DNA of 64,000 nt, from positions 620,001 through 684,000 of the forward strand of contig NC_135242.1 in NCBI RefSeq assembly GCF_947623445.1. Reading direction: 5' to 3'. Position numbers and translations under genes: made by a program. The notes under the pieces are model-generated. The model saw nothing but the letters and a program-made list of their open reading frames with translations. It was not told where the DNA came from and did not search any database. The DNA comes from Clavelina lepadiformis (Eukaryota; Chordata; Ascidiacea; Aplousobranchia; Clavelinidae). Every line of letters starts with the position of its first letter. Position 1 is the stretch's first letter. Shown here piece by piece: positions 39,501-50,133 of this stretch.

Positions 39501-42500
39501 CCAGCCCAGGGAGGATTCTGAAGGTTTGTGACGTGTTGTTAAGAGTTTTATTGTGGCTCAACTTGTTACAACACGGTTTATAAAAATATTCTTTATTTTT
39601 AAATTATTTACCAGAATTTCATCGTGAACGTCAATTGATAAAATGTGAATTCAGGAGCAAAGTGCTTGTGGTTACGATTCATGTCGAAAACTAATATAAG
39701 ACCCAACACAGTAGAAAACTAACAATATCGTCAAATAAATCTTCATTCTACAAGTGTTTATATTTCTTCTCATCATTCCACGTTCTTTTTCTTTTCAGCT
39801 GTTCCTGACGTGCCCCCGACCAGCGAGGACGAGCTCCGTACGTTGAGCAACAAGGCGCAGCAGCTCAAGCGCGACATCTCACGGGAGCACAAGCGACACA
39901 CGAAGGAGCAAGGAAAAGCATCAGAAAGCTCCCCTGCGAAGAGCAGGAGGGAGGAGAGATTGAGGAAGAAGTTGGCGGAGATTGAAGCGAGGATCGTTCT
40001 CGCCGCCCCCGACCTCGCGCTCAGGATTTACCACATGCAGGGCAAGGTTTGTTCTCTCTTATCACGTCATTGTGACGTCATAATGTTTGTCCAGTTATAA
40101 TCAAGTGGTAATATTTTTCTCTCGCTCTTTGCACGGTAGGAAGAACGTCGTAAGGTAGGAAAGGTGTTTGCCTACTCGGTGAATGCATGTTGCAGTAGAC
40201 ATCATATAACGTTCATCCATTTGATGCAAAAGTCGACAAGTGTTTATGTTGTTTCTGTGGATGCAGCATCACGTCGCATCATCATAGTTTGATGACGCGT
40301 TGAACTAACACGTTGTCGTTGCTTGTTGGTGGCTTCAATGCCCTCTATAACATATGTAATATGTCAATGCTTGCTGACTGATGTAACGACTGGTTAGCGA
40401 TGGAACTAAATTACTTGGCACGAAATATGTGTTTGTGCAAGCATCAATATCATTTGACTGCTCGCTTAGAATAAAACATTCTAAACTCATTTAATATTGA
40501 GACAAATGATGTTCCAGTGCTACATGTTCCTCATGTCGTCCGACTACGAAAGAATCGAATGGACAGAGGCGATTATGAAGCAACAAGAGTCCTGTTTCAA
40601 GTCATTCTCCCTCACCTCGTTTGAAGTCAACCTTCTGCTTGCAACATGCGTCAGGCAACGCAAGGTACCCGCTGCATGTACCTAGTCGCACACATACAAA
40701 ACCTCATAACAACTTGTTCCTTTGTGTAACATCTATACTTGGACCGGGCTTGAGTATATTTGTAGGTACTGATGGCCAGACTCTTTGACTGATGACTATA
40801 TAATTATAATTAACTGATGCTCTTACAGCAGATCAGACATTTTTTTATCCCACAAATAACATGATCTGCTTCTTAATTGACATATTTGTATGAAGATGAA
40901 CACAGCTGGGTCGATGTTCATGAAGGAGGAGGAAGATTTATTGTCTGGATACCTCAACGTCACAATACACTCAGGGCAAGGCTTTCTACGAGCATGCAGT
41001 AAGTTGAAGCTCGTTGCCTAATCGCGACATAGTTGACGTCATCGTTGATTTGCGCAGTTCACTTCCTTGTTTTAACGTCATTGCATCTGCTGCGTTCGTT
41101 TCAACTTTGACCTTCCTCGTGTCAGACCCCTACTGCACGCTCGAGGTCGACTCGTACGGTCAGTTCCAGACCAAAGCGAAAACACGTCCCTGCCACGACA
41201 CAAAGGACCCGGTCTGGGACGAAGAATTCGAGATTGACGTCGATGGCGCCATGACCTTGAGAATCCTCTGCTACGACCGCGCGCGAGAGGCGTCAGCCGG
41301 TGCCTCCTATGACGACGATGTGCTTATCGCTAAAGGAAAAGTTGGAGTGAGTTGTTGCCGTGGAAAGTTAAGACGAGTGATTGAAGCAGATAGATTGCAA
41401 CTATAAGTAGCTGTTTAAGTTTATTTCATACACTCGGTGGCGCTTCAGTGTTCTTCCGTTAGTTTGTTAGGTTTTAACTTTGACGACCGCTTAGAAATTT
41501 TTAGAGATTGTGACTTTTAAAGACCAACTGCTAATTTTCTACTGTAACTACAGAAGCTTTAAGCTTTAAGGGACCGTTTCGGTCGCGCAGAAAAATCTTC
41601 CAAAATCCACAGTTTCCATAAAACATGAAACCAATCCACGTAATAGCTCGGGTTAATTTCAAGACAGAGACATGATATAGTTATAGTAGAACTCATCAAA
41701 TGCAATCAAGCATGGATTTGACACTTCATTCTCCCTATGCTTAGTTGATCCAAGAATCGCTCCGGGATAAAGGGGAGTGGAAGGAGGAGAGCGTCCTCAT
41801 GAACGAACTTGCCATCCGTGTTTCGGTCAAGTTCACGCCGAGAGAGCACAGTCTTCAAAGGTTGCCCTCCAAGAAGCAAAATGGTGCCTTTGGAGTCAAG
41901 ATTGAAACCGTGGCCAAGTATGTCTCCTATGCTGCCTAGTTCCACCAATATAAGGCTATAACTGAAAAATGTGTTTGATAAACGTGGGGTCGCCAAACTC
42001 TTGCAACTTCCATGCAAGCCATGGAGGAGGTGTTCCTCATTCTACTCCACTCGTCATCGTTAAAATCTTCTTTTTTGAAGGCGAGATAGCTCCGGGATCC
42101 CGAGCATAGTCCGGAAGTGCGTTGCGGAGGTTGAGAGGCGAGGGATGAACGAGGTTGGAATTTATCGCGTGTCCGGAGTAGCATCCGAGATCCAAGCTCT
42201 GAAAGCATCTTTCGACACGAGTAAGTATTGTATTGTTATAATATTATGAAGTCATAATTCAGGTCCTGTTTGTTTATTATGACGTCACTTTCCCGCAGAC
42301 CGCAAGGACGTTGCAGTTCTACTCAACGAGGTTGACGTCAACGCTGTGGCCGGAGTTTTAAAACTTTACTTCCGCGAATTGCCGGAACCTTTGTTCACAG
42401 ACGCCAGATACGGGTGATTATGGTTTATTAACTTTTATGCCAATCATATCGGGTCCACATTATTACGTCATAATGCGTTACGTTTATGTCGTTTCTTTTT

Positions 42501-43439
42501 TCACTATTTTCAGGGATTTTGTTGAAGCTTCTTCCCTAACAGACCCCGACACGAAGCAGCGCACAATCTCACGTCTCCTAGCGGACCTACCAGCACCCAA
42601 TTACAAAACCCTGCACTTTCTACGCAAGCACCTCATCAAGTGCGTCATAATTCATATTTAATGATGTCATAAAGTGAATAATGATGTCACAACAGAGTCT
42701 TTATAACCCAGGGTGGCGAACAACGAGTCGATGAACAAAATGAGTCCTCACAACCTGGCCACTGTATTCGGACCGACCCTGCTGCGTCCTGCTGAGGACA
42801 AATCGTTGAGCGGGAAAACCTCGACCACACAGAGCGCGCTCGCTCTTAACGCGCTCAGACTCGACGTTCATTATCAGGTGACTCTTTTATTTCAAACTGA
42901 GTCACTTTAAATCCGCGCAATATGTTATCGTTGTCCTTTTGCCCCACCCACTTGTCGTTACAAATGATCGCCTATGACGTAATAAGGTAGTCATTGTTGA
43001 ACGTGCTCCACAGATGGATGTGCTCCTCTACTGCCTGGAGCTGGATGAGATGTTGGACTACGACAGCATGAAGAGCAACAACAGTAGTCCGGAGAAAAGT
43101 CTCTCTAGGAGCTTCGAGAATCTTTCCACGAAGACGAGCGATGCTGGGGCGGAAAAAGCCCCAACTTTTTCGAGATCGGTGACTGATGGCAATTTAGGGG
43201 GCGGGGGGAAGCCCGTGATCATCCCTAAAAATGACGTTTCTTCAAACACTCTGGTGCCCCCGCCGCCATCCAGCCAACCCCGGTATCACCCCTATGAGGA
43301 GATTTTCATCCCCCCGCGCACCCAGCAACCCCCCAAACCCCCGGTAAGTCGAAAACCGAGTGTCGAGACCCGACCAAAACCCAAACCCGCCCCACGACGA
43401 AGCCAGGCCCCGAAGCAGACGATTGTGACCGATCTGTGA
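30530..43439 (+). CDS. BCR: BCR-type RhoGEF and GTPase-activating protein
   Basis: Dual regulator of Rho-family GTPases. Twenty-seven coding exons: 30530-30712, 30948-31325, 31858-32028, 32295-32381, 32747-32890, 35837-36013, 36194-36395, 36551-36641, 36711-36810, 37050-37193, 37332-37517, 37685-37792, 37895-37949, 38027-38133, 38503-38646, 39058-39143, 39438-39523, 39799-40046, 40518-40664, 40896-40998, 41126-41346, 41745-41917, 42081-42220, 42299-42413, 42514-42639, 42712-42877, 43014-43439. The sum is 4314 nt, 1437 residues (human 1271). N-terminal oligomerisation coiled coil about 1-75, then [17 protein letters not shown] domain about 512-750 ([20 protein letters not shown]), PH about 745-948 ([38 protein letters not shown]), C2 about 950-1060 ([20 protein letters not shown] is close to PYCTLEVDS in BCR), RhoGAP about 1114-1316 with the arginine finger in GIYRVSG and [12 protein letters not shown]. 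The proline-rich tail ends TIVTDL, a class I PDZ ligand type like human STEV. The ABR/BCR split is vertebrate, so this serves as orthologue of both. Confidence 0.93.
31777..31820 (+). CDS. Possible alternative terminal exon of BCR
   Basis: After a TCGCAG acceptor, 15 codons ([15 protein letters not shown]) continue in frame from the exon ending at 31325 and are followed at once by TGA (31821-31823), which overlaps a GTGAGC donor. Spliced onward it would put the next exon out of frame, so if used it should either end a short N-terminal isoform of about 200 residues carrying the oligomerisation coil, or trigger decay. Weak evidence, based on splice signals and frame only. Confidence 0.3.
32891..35836 (+). 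other. Largest BCR intron (2.9 kb)
   Basis: AT-rich intron with no recognised gene. It holds a TGACGTCA octamer (33197-33204), a short ACATAA-type tandem run (about 35690-35712), and near its end an ATG at 35816 that is in frame with the downstream exon (MDSTFAQ then DGDADENS). That ATG could start a shorter isoform lacking the oligomerisation domain. Confidence 0.5.
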
Positions 43440-44692
43440 TGATTATGACGTAACGTGACGTGCTAAACCGCCTCCTATTTATATACTTTCTGATTTCGCT
43501 TCTGTATTGAGTGTATTCATTCGATTGAATTCCACCTTTCTATTGTCTTTATTTCGTCATAATTGTTCTTAGTATTCATCGTTGCAGTTTATGTTTGTGA
43601 CGTCATGGTTCGTGGTCGTTTGGAGATCACGATCATATGTGATATTGCGGTACCATCACGTGGTACCGTTCGTTCCCATGATAACTTTTCACGGCTTTCA
43701 AATCGCCGTGAGCGGCAGTATCTTTGTATTTGAAAAGAAATTTGTCATTTCATGCGCATGCAATAAGCGTGATGCTTCTGTGAACCTGCCATTGTATCTG
43801 CCCCTTTATTTCAAGGTCAACTTATTCTTTCATGATTCACAGCTTTGCCTAGTTTGGTTCCATTCCTCAAAATATTTCCAATTCGTTCAACTTTGTCGGA
43901 CTTTTAATTCCGAAATTCCTTAAAGTTTTTATTCGGAATCTGATTTAGAAATATTTTCTCAACATTTTAAGTTGATCCAAGTTTGTTGATGACACTTTCA
44001 CGACAAAAATGTCCAAAGAATTGATCTTTTCCCGCTGTAGTCGCTTTTATTCGCGTGCAATAGATGAAAGCTGCCATTGGTCGAGCCGCTGTACATAGAC
44101 TGGTACGCTCCGTGTCGTCCACTTATATTTGCCACTGGTATTATTATGATGTAATAAATAATTTTCTCGAATTTATTTGCTCTCCATATATGGTCATAGC
44201 CATGTTTGTTTTTTCTGACGGAATTTGTTTCTGACAATTTACGATCGATGCCACGCCAACGTCATACATAAGTCATACATACGTCATTAGCACAGAACCG
44301 CGTGGGGTAAAAGTTTGAAATTTAAAACAACTCCACCTTTCCCGAATTTATTTTTCCCGGTTGTTTCCACCATGACGTAATATGCTAGTCATATACCTTC
44401 AAATGATGACGTCGTTTATGTTGACAGAAATTAATTGCTATGCAACGATCCCCGAGATTTCACGCGCATCAGTTACAGCGGTGATTGTGAAATTAAAACT
44501 GTATATTATATGAGCATCGGTGAAATTTTGGTTATTAACGTAGTTACAAAACAAAAACGAAACAAGGATATAACAAATTCGCAGCAACTGGAAACGTATA
44601 TTGCACTGCCTAACACTGTTTATTATCACCTAGTTGTGATGTCACTTTCATACACTCCAATAATAAAACATTAACAAATAGTGACGTCATAA
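43440..44692. other. Convergent 3' region BCR / C3orf38-like copy A
   Basis: Between the BCR stop and the minus-strand stop at 44693. AATAAA at 44153-44158 and at 44662-44667 are candidate BCR polyadenylation signals. A GGTACC-flanked CACGTG-containing short palindrome lies near 43650-43672, and TGACGTCA at 43598 and 44692. No gene supported. Confidence 0.5.
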
Positions 44693-46651
44693 TCATAACC
44701 TTAAAGCGGATATGACCTTCTCACTCAAAGTTGGCATTGTGGTGTCACGTGATAACGTGATTATCAATGTTGAAAGTTTAATTTTCCAGCTGTTCTCAAT
44801 GCAAGGGTCAAGTTTAAATTCAAAAATCTGCTCAAACCTACCCACGCTTTGTGTGCCTTGGTGCAATTGCCTGTACAGGACACCACAGACACCCACTTTT
44901 GCCACGTCAGGTGCTTTCATAATGGCTTTGCGACCGCTAGGAGTGTCGTTTGTGTTGAAACAAAATTCATCTTGCTTGGTTATGTTTTCCAGAGCTTGGC
45001 GAGTCTCCTCAGGCCCTGAGCAGGTGGTCGTTGAGCTTTCTTCGTTTTCGTTGTTGCGGAAGACACAGGAAAATTTGCACCCCGGCAGGAAGATGTCGCT
45101 CTTCCATTCTCTCGAAGAAACTTCACTGTTAAGTGAGTTGAGCATCGGATAGAACCAACTAACGAATTCCGCTGAAATGTCTCGGCTCCCATCTGGCATT
45201 ACGTCACTAACTAAAAACGCCGAATCTCTATCAGCTTCCCTCCCTTCTGTTGAAGTAGATGCCTGTACGTAACAAAGCCAGTAAGCATAGAGATCCTATA
45301 TTATTCAAAGAAACATGGCGAACCACCAAAAACCACAAACACATTGCTCATCGCAACAAAGCACGCCGATGCATTTACTATACTAGAGAGACTAGAGAGT
45401 ACATAAACGTAAACCGAGAAAGGAAACGATTGAACATGCTGAATTTTGTGATAAACGTTGGTTTAGTTTTGTCGTTAGTTTCAGGACATGAACGAAATCA
45501 TCGCAAACGTAAAATTATATCTTTGTATAAGAAGATTGAAATGATAAAGATTGTTTCTTGATGCGATCAATCTGTTGGCGCAAGAGAAATGTTGCCGGAT
45601 TCATTTAAGGATAAATTCTGGGAAAATGCTCAAATAAGATAAGGATATGGACAAAGATAAGATTATTACAAAACTAGCATTGATACGAATCAGAAATAAA
45701 CGAAGGAAATCATAGCAGGCAGCTTACGTCATGATCATTTCCCGTTTCTTGCCGGCGTCTTATATAATCACTAAAACGCCGAATCAACTTCGCTTTCGTT
45801 TCTTGAAATGTAAAACTTCGATATCCCTAAAATTACAGGCATCGGAAGTTAACCCAACAAAAATAATTTCCCGAGGTAACAAAAAATTAGAAAATAATAT
45901 AACAAAGACAAAGGTTAGATTTTGCCGAAGCACACATTTTGTTTTCTGGCTTGCTACCCTTTGGTATAAAAATTTGACAATGACATTTTTGTGGATTCTT
46001 TTCCTCTCCAACAAAGTCTTCACATTTTCTGCGTAATCCAAAATAATTGAAATAGATTCTGTAAAATATAAAGCGCAGGGTTCTCAAACTCATATTGCTC
46101 TGAAGGTCAAATGAAGACTTCTAATTTAACCGGAGAGTCGCAATACAACCATATACATATGCATATTTACAGCCACTAACATATGCAAAACACACACAAA
46201 TTACACAATACACATTAAGAATAACATTATATATTCTAATTAAAGGTAACACAATAAGATCGCTTTAAAAATGTTTTATTGCAATTTTTTATTGTAAGAC
46301 TTCTTAATTTTATAAACAACTTTGCGGCGCTTAAAGAGTAAATTGTTTATTATTTGAAAATTCCAAAATAAGCAACAACGCCGGTCGGGTGTTTGAGACC
46401 CTTGACGTCATAAAGCAAGTTACGTGTTTTACAACCTAAACTCAATGTAAAAATCAGCTCCTGGTATGATGGACCACCAATTGCGTAAAAGCAACATTAT
46501 ATTTAAAAAAACGGGCTACTCAGACCGTACCCTCTCTTGTTCCTGCAACGATGCTGTTGTTAGTTGTGGTCTCTACTAACAGATTTAAAACCGAGTCGTC
46601 AAGTTGGTTTAAAAGTCGCTCGCACACCAGCCTTGCAACGCCTTCAATCAT
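44693..46651 (-). CDS. C3orf38: C3orf38-like (DUF4518) protein, copy A
   Basis: Member of the C3orf38 family, whose C-terminal part is NTF2-like; molecular function is poorly known and I assign none. Exons on the minus strand, genomic order: 44693-45262, 45728-45826, 45958-46058, 46531-46651, summing to 891 nt, 296 residues (human about 329). Family blocks: MIEGVARLVCERLLNQLDDS, SIIL DYAENVKTLLERK, EFVSWFYPMLNSLN, then VAKVGVCGVLYRQ, FEQIFEFKLDPCIENSWKIK. These match the remembered human [34 protein letters not shown] and VENTWKIKF. Compared with copy B, the two short middle exons are not found; exon 3 is extended by six codons and joins the last exon in phase. Frame looks intact. Head-to-head with copy B at 50.1 kb. 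Confidence 0.82.
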
Positions 46652-47041
46652 GATTCACTTTCGTTATTACCTATTGTTGCGCCTTGACACCGGAAAATCA
46701 GATTATGAAGATTTAAATTTGTCTCTACATAACAATTTAAGCCAACACATGATTGGCTTGGGAAGGTCACCAACACACGAATTAATAAAAAACTCATTTA
46801 GATATCACAGTGACAAGAGTTTTGCTTTTTGATTCATAAGAACCAGATCGTAAACAAATCCTGTGATGAATTTTCCTTCACTTTCTGCCACTGCAACAAT
46901 GTCTTTACATCTTTTGAGCTGTTCAAAACAATTCAAATGGCTTCTGATACCCAAAAAACAAAAATCCTTCCTTACAGGCTCTGAGACTCTCACTGTGAGA
47001 GTTGGGGCCACTATCAAGCTTATATAGTCTCTGATGGTGAG
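46652..47041. other. Upstream region of C3orf38-like copy A
   Basis: The first roughly 90 bp (46652-46740) form a 5' block shared almost exactly with the third exon-1 copy and partly with copy B (GGCGCAACAATAGGTAATAAC on the coding strand). Beyond it a 71-codon minus-strand open stretch (46805-47017) has protein-like composition (VRVSEPVRKDFCFLGIRSHL) but no recognised homology. Confidence 0.5.
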
Positions 47042-47517
47042 TGTTGTCGCGATAGCCTGAATACCTTTGTTACGACTCCTCTCTTTTGATTATTTCGTCG
47101 TTTGATGTCATCATTAGTTTGCCAGCTTGAGCAAATATACCCAGCCTGGGAATTGTGTTTACAGAGAGCTGATTCCTAAGTGGGATGCTGGTAGGTTATT
47201 TATTTACAAGTCATCGTAAATATGATAATAGGTGCAGCGAGGTTAGGTCACCTGTCATTTACTTGTATTGTTTTATCGCTTCTATGATGTGATAATTGTT
47301 TGTGCACGTCACACTCAGTACGTTTAAATGCTGATTGTTTCATTGTGTTTAATTCTAATTATTTGTCCGTTTAAATTATCTCATGTTTCTCACCTTTCGT
47401 TTTCTTATCTTCAACTTCATCCTTGTTGTGTAACTTGCGTGCTGTAGAAACCTTAATTGAAAGATTTGAGATGTTCAGTTGGGTTTGGTCGCATGAGAAG
47501 AAATAAAATTACTCTTT
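47042..47517 (+). repeat. LTR-like dispersed repeat, copy 1
   Basis: About 476 bp, starting TGTTGTCGCGATAGCCTGAA and ending AAATAAAATTACTCTTT. A direct-orientation copy lies at 52087-52570 with clearly high but imperfect identity. TG start, internal AATAAA close to the 3' end and the length suggest a solitary LTR of an LTR retroelement; no internal coding region lies between the copies. It abuts intron-1 sequence of the third C3orf38-like exon copy. A target duplication is not obvious. Fossil, moderately old. Confidence 0.55.
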
Positions 47518-47540
47518 ATATCCCGTTACTTTGATCATAC

Positions 47541-47992
47541 CCGGTCTCGCTGCTACAACGATGCTGTTGTTAGTTGAGATACCGTAAAACCTCTATTTGA
47601 GCGCCACCTCTAATAGAACACCACTTTTAGCGGCGGAATTGTATTAGCAGGTCTCTTGATTTTAACCAGTGAATTTGTGATTACTTACCAGTAATCACCC
47701 TGTATTGGTATATTTTCTAATTACCTGTATATACCGGTAAATGTGTTTGGTGTTTTTTCTTTTCATTAATAAACTTTATTTCAAAATTCTGACCAGCTAG
47801 TCGAAAAATAGAGCGCCAACCTCTAATTGAAAGTCACCTCTAATAGAACGCCACTTTTAAACAAGAGTTGAAAAATAGAGCGCCATGGCGGTGAAATAGA
47901 GGTTTTACGGCATCTGCTAAGAGCCTTAAAACCGAGTCATCAAGTTGGTTTAAAAGTTGCTCGCACACCAGCCTTGCAACGCCTTCAATCAT
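47541..47992 (-). pseudogene. Solitary third copy of C3orf38-like exon 1, interrupted by a MITE
   Basis: On the minus strand the start codon region and exon 1 of the C3orf38-like gene recur (MIEGVARLVCEQLLNQLDDS), with the exon-1 donor and the first bases of intron 1 (GGTATGATCAAAGTA) as in copy B. The exon is split by a 329-bp transposon at 47582-47910. No later exons are found downstream on this strand, where an LTR-like repeat follows. It is therefore a partial duplicate, not a gene. Confidence 0.85.
47582..47910. mobile_element. TA-inserting MITE (CCGTAAAACCTCTATTT termini)
   Basis: A 329-bp non-autonomous DNA transposon with terminal inverted repeats CCGTAAAACCTCTATTT at both ends. Subterminal GAGCGCCA / TAATAGAACGCCAC motifs repeat inside. 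It is flanked by TA on the left and CA (probably a mutated TA) on the right. Copies A and B of the host exon give the unoccupied site (GAGATATCTG in copy B), which proves insertion. TA duplication and this terminal style fit the Tc1/mariner (pogo-like) superfamily. Confidence 0.8.
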
Positions 47993-48703
47993 ATCTCACT
48001 TTCGTTATTACCTATTGTTGCGCCTTGACACCGGAAAATCAGATTATGAAGATTTAAATTTGTTTCTTTCTTCTTTTCTTTTTCTTTTTACTTGCAGCAA
48101 CAGAATCCTATCTACACTATGTGTCCCGACCCTGCACACAGTCATAGCAAAACGTGGCGTACAGTTGCACTGATTGCTGTAGAAACTTGAAATTTGGTGA
48201 CTCTTTCTAAAAAATGTTTAGCTATCTGTCTATGTTTGTTTTATAAAGTTTGATTTTGTAATTTTTGAGATATTGTCATAATTTTCATAATTTTGCTCTC
48301 TATCCGCATTGAAGCGTATCGTTTTCGTTTACTCAATTACGCACCACTAACTCGACTAACTATTCTCTTGCGTTCTCTTCTCGCGGTCAGCTGGTTTTCC
48401 GCACAGCGGGGGCGCGGCGTAAAAAGAAAAACTTCTAGAAATGTATTACTTGTAGAAACACTTAATTTACACTAAATGCACTTTCTTTAGTTTTACAATT
48501 ATGATGTATACAGGAAACCAGATGTTTTTGCTACTAACCTGTAAAAATCCGATCAGTTTACGACGTATAGTTTTCGAGTAATTAACGATTGAAAATTTGT
48601 GTGCAGTGTCGGCCACACCTAGTTAAAGTAGTAATGTCGCGCACCCGGTTTAGATAAGGTTAAATAAGTTATTGAAGATTAATTAAATATATTGAATAAG
48701 ATA
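47993..48703. other. Spacer within the duplication block
   Basis: The first about 70 bp repeat the conserved 5' block of the C3orf38-like copies; after a pyrimidine-rich tract near 48060-48100 similarity stops. The rest shows no supported gene or repeat. Confidence 0.45.
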
Positions 48704-49164
48704 CAGTGAGACCTCGTTAATCCGAACCCCGAACAACCGGATTCCCCGTTATCCGACACAAAACTGCCGGGAACGGATTTCTTCCTATGCATTTTACCCC
48801 TTTACTCCAGAAACCCCGCTGTCCGACTCCGACACAAAAGTTTTGGAACAATTTTGCAAATCAATAGCAATAAAATCCGATAAACCGGTCTATTAAGAGT
48901 GAAGCGAAAATGATTCACGATTGTCCTAGATACAGTAGTTTGTTGACGAAAACATTAGTCGATTATTTACGCATAATAATGTTGCAGTTTCATTCTTTAA
49001 ACTCCTACGCATACTTTGAATTGGAGTAAGGTGCATACTGCTTTTTGAACACGGTGCTACATTTGCAAGATTGATTGATTTTTCACTTTCCAATAATCCA
49101 GATACCCCGCTAAACCTACATTTTATGACGAAACAAAGTGGTCCGGATTAACGAGGTCTGACTG
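48704..49164. mobile_element. pogo/Tigger-like MITE
   Basis: A 461-bp element with termini CAGTGAGACCTCGTTAATCC (left) and, read from the right end, CAGTCAGACCTCGTTAATCC. It is flanked by perfect TA dinucleotides (48702-48703 and 49165-49166). Internal pieces (GTTATCCGACAC, CTGTCCGACTCCGACAC) have the style of pogo-class (Tc1/mariner) termini. No transposase coding is present. Confidence 0.82.
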
Positions 49165-49523
49165 TATATTAAATCGTGGAGTGTATTAGTTACTATTTAA
49201 CCAACAGCCTCTAGCTTGTGTATGTTTGCTCAAGGACGCCAGCGACGAGGTTGGAATGCAAAACAATCAAAAGTGAAGTATCGTGTCAGGATCGCCCTTC
49301 GCCGTTTTTGATTCTTTCTCCCTGCAATGTCGGTTAGAAAAGACTTTTGTCTCCGAACAGTTTCATTCCCTGGAATGTTTGGCAATAATGTATAATAACT
49401 TGATAGTGATTTATATCGTTGTTCAGCTGCCGCGAGTAGAAAGGGAAGGAAAAGAAGAATGAGACCGGTTTAAAGCTTCATAAGTTGTTTTTCCAGTGTC
49501 AAGGCGCAACAATAGGTAATAAC

Positions 49524-50111
49524 TAGGGCGATTATTTTTTGACTTGTCAAAAAAAGTCAAAAATTTGTCGAATTTACAGCGTTAGGTCAAAAATGGTCAA
49601 ACTTGTTTAAAAAGTCAAAATTTTTTACCAAGTTAAAATTGTTTACAAACTGCATTGTCGTGGTGTCATAGAGGTTGCACTAGTAGGTGAACTTGTCATT
49701 TTACATTGTACACCTTGCAGCTTATTTTATACTGTTATATATGGCCCATTGTCTACTTATTGTGAATCAGCTCTTGCTTCGGTTTTGCTTTAGATACTTC
49801 ATGTATCTTTAGTTTAGACAAATGTATTGAACAGTTTTTGTTGTGTCTTATTTGCAGTTTTTTTGGCAGTGATTCGTAATTAGCTCATTTCCCTTTTCAG
49901 AATAGGCTAGGTCTGTGTTCAGATTTTTGCTCTTCTTTACTACAATAAATTTTAACTTTTTGTATAATAATGCCTAATTTAACTACTTGATTTCTTCATA
50001 GGCTTACGTCAAAATTTGTCAAAAAAAAGTTTTTTTATCTCAAAATTTGTCGAAATTTTCAATTTTTAGGTCGAAAACTTTCGTTTTTTAGGTCAAAAAA
50101 TAACCGCCCTA
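49524..50111. mobile_element. hAT-like MITE in the 5' UTR of C3orf38-like copy B
   Basis: A 588-bp non-coding element with terminal inverted repeats TAGGGCGATTATTTTTTGAC / TAGGGCGGTTATTTTTTGAC. It contains several internal GTCAAAAA-type repeats. It splits a 5' block that is continuous in copy A and in the third copy (AATAGGTAATAACGAAAGTG). GTAATAAC on the left and ATAATAAC on the right are consistent with an 8-bp target duplication, fitting hAT. It lies only about 20 bp before the start codon of copy B, so it probably forms most of that gene's 5' leader or promoter. Confidence 0.75.
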
Positions 50112-50133
50112 ATAATAATAACCAAAGTGAATC

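Noticed and set aside
40501-40517. Earlier acceptor for the BCR PH exon after TTGAG at 40500
   Set aside because: Phase does not match; the acceptor at 40516-40517 restores [14 protein letters not shown], aligning with GKSYTFLISSDYER of human BCR.
45784-46041. Open frame covering C3orf38-like copy A exon 2
   Set aside because: Only 45958-46058 is exon; the rest is intron read-through, shown by comparison with copy B.
49524-50111. CRISPR-like array of GTCAAAAA repeats
   Set aside because: Repeats are short, irregular and lie within a TIR-bounded MITE in an animal genome.
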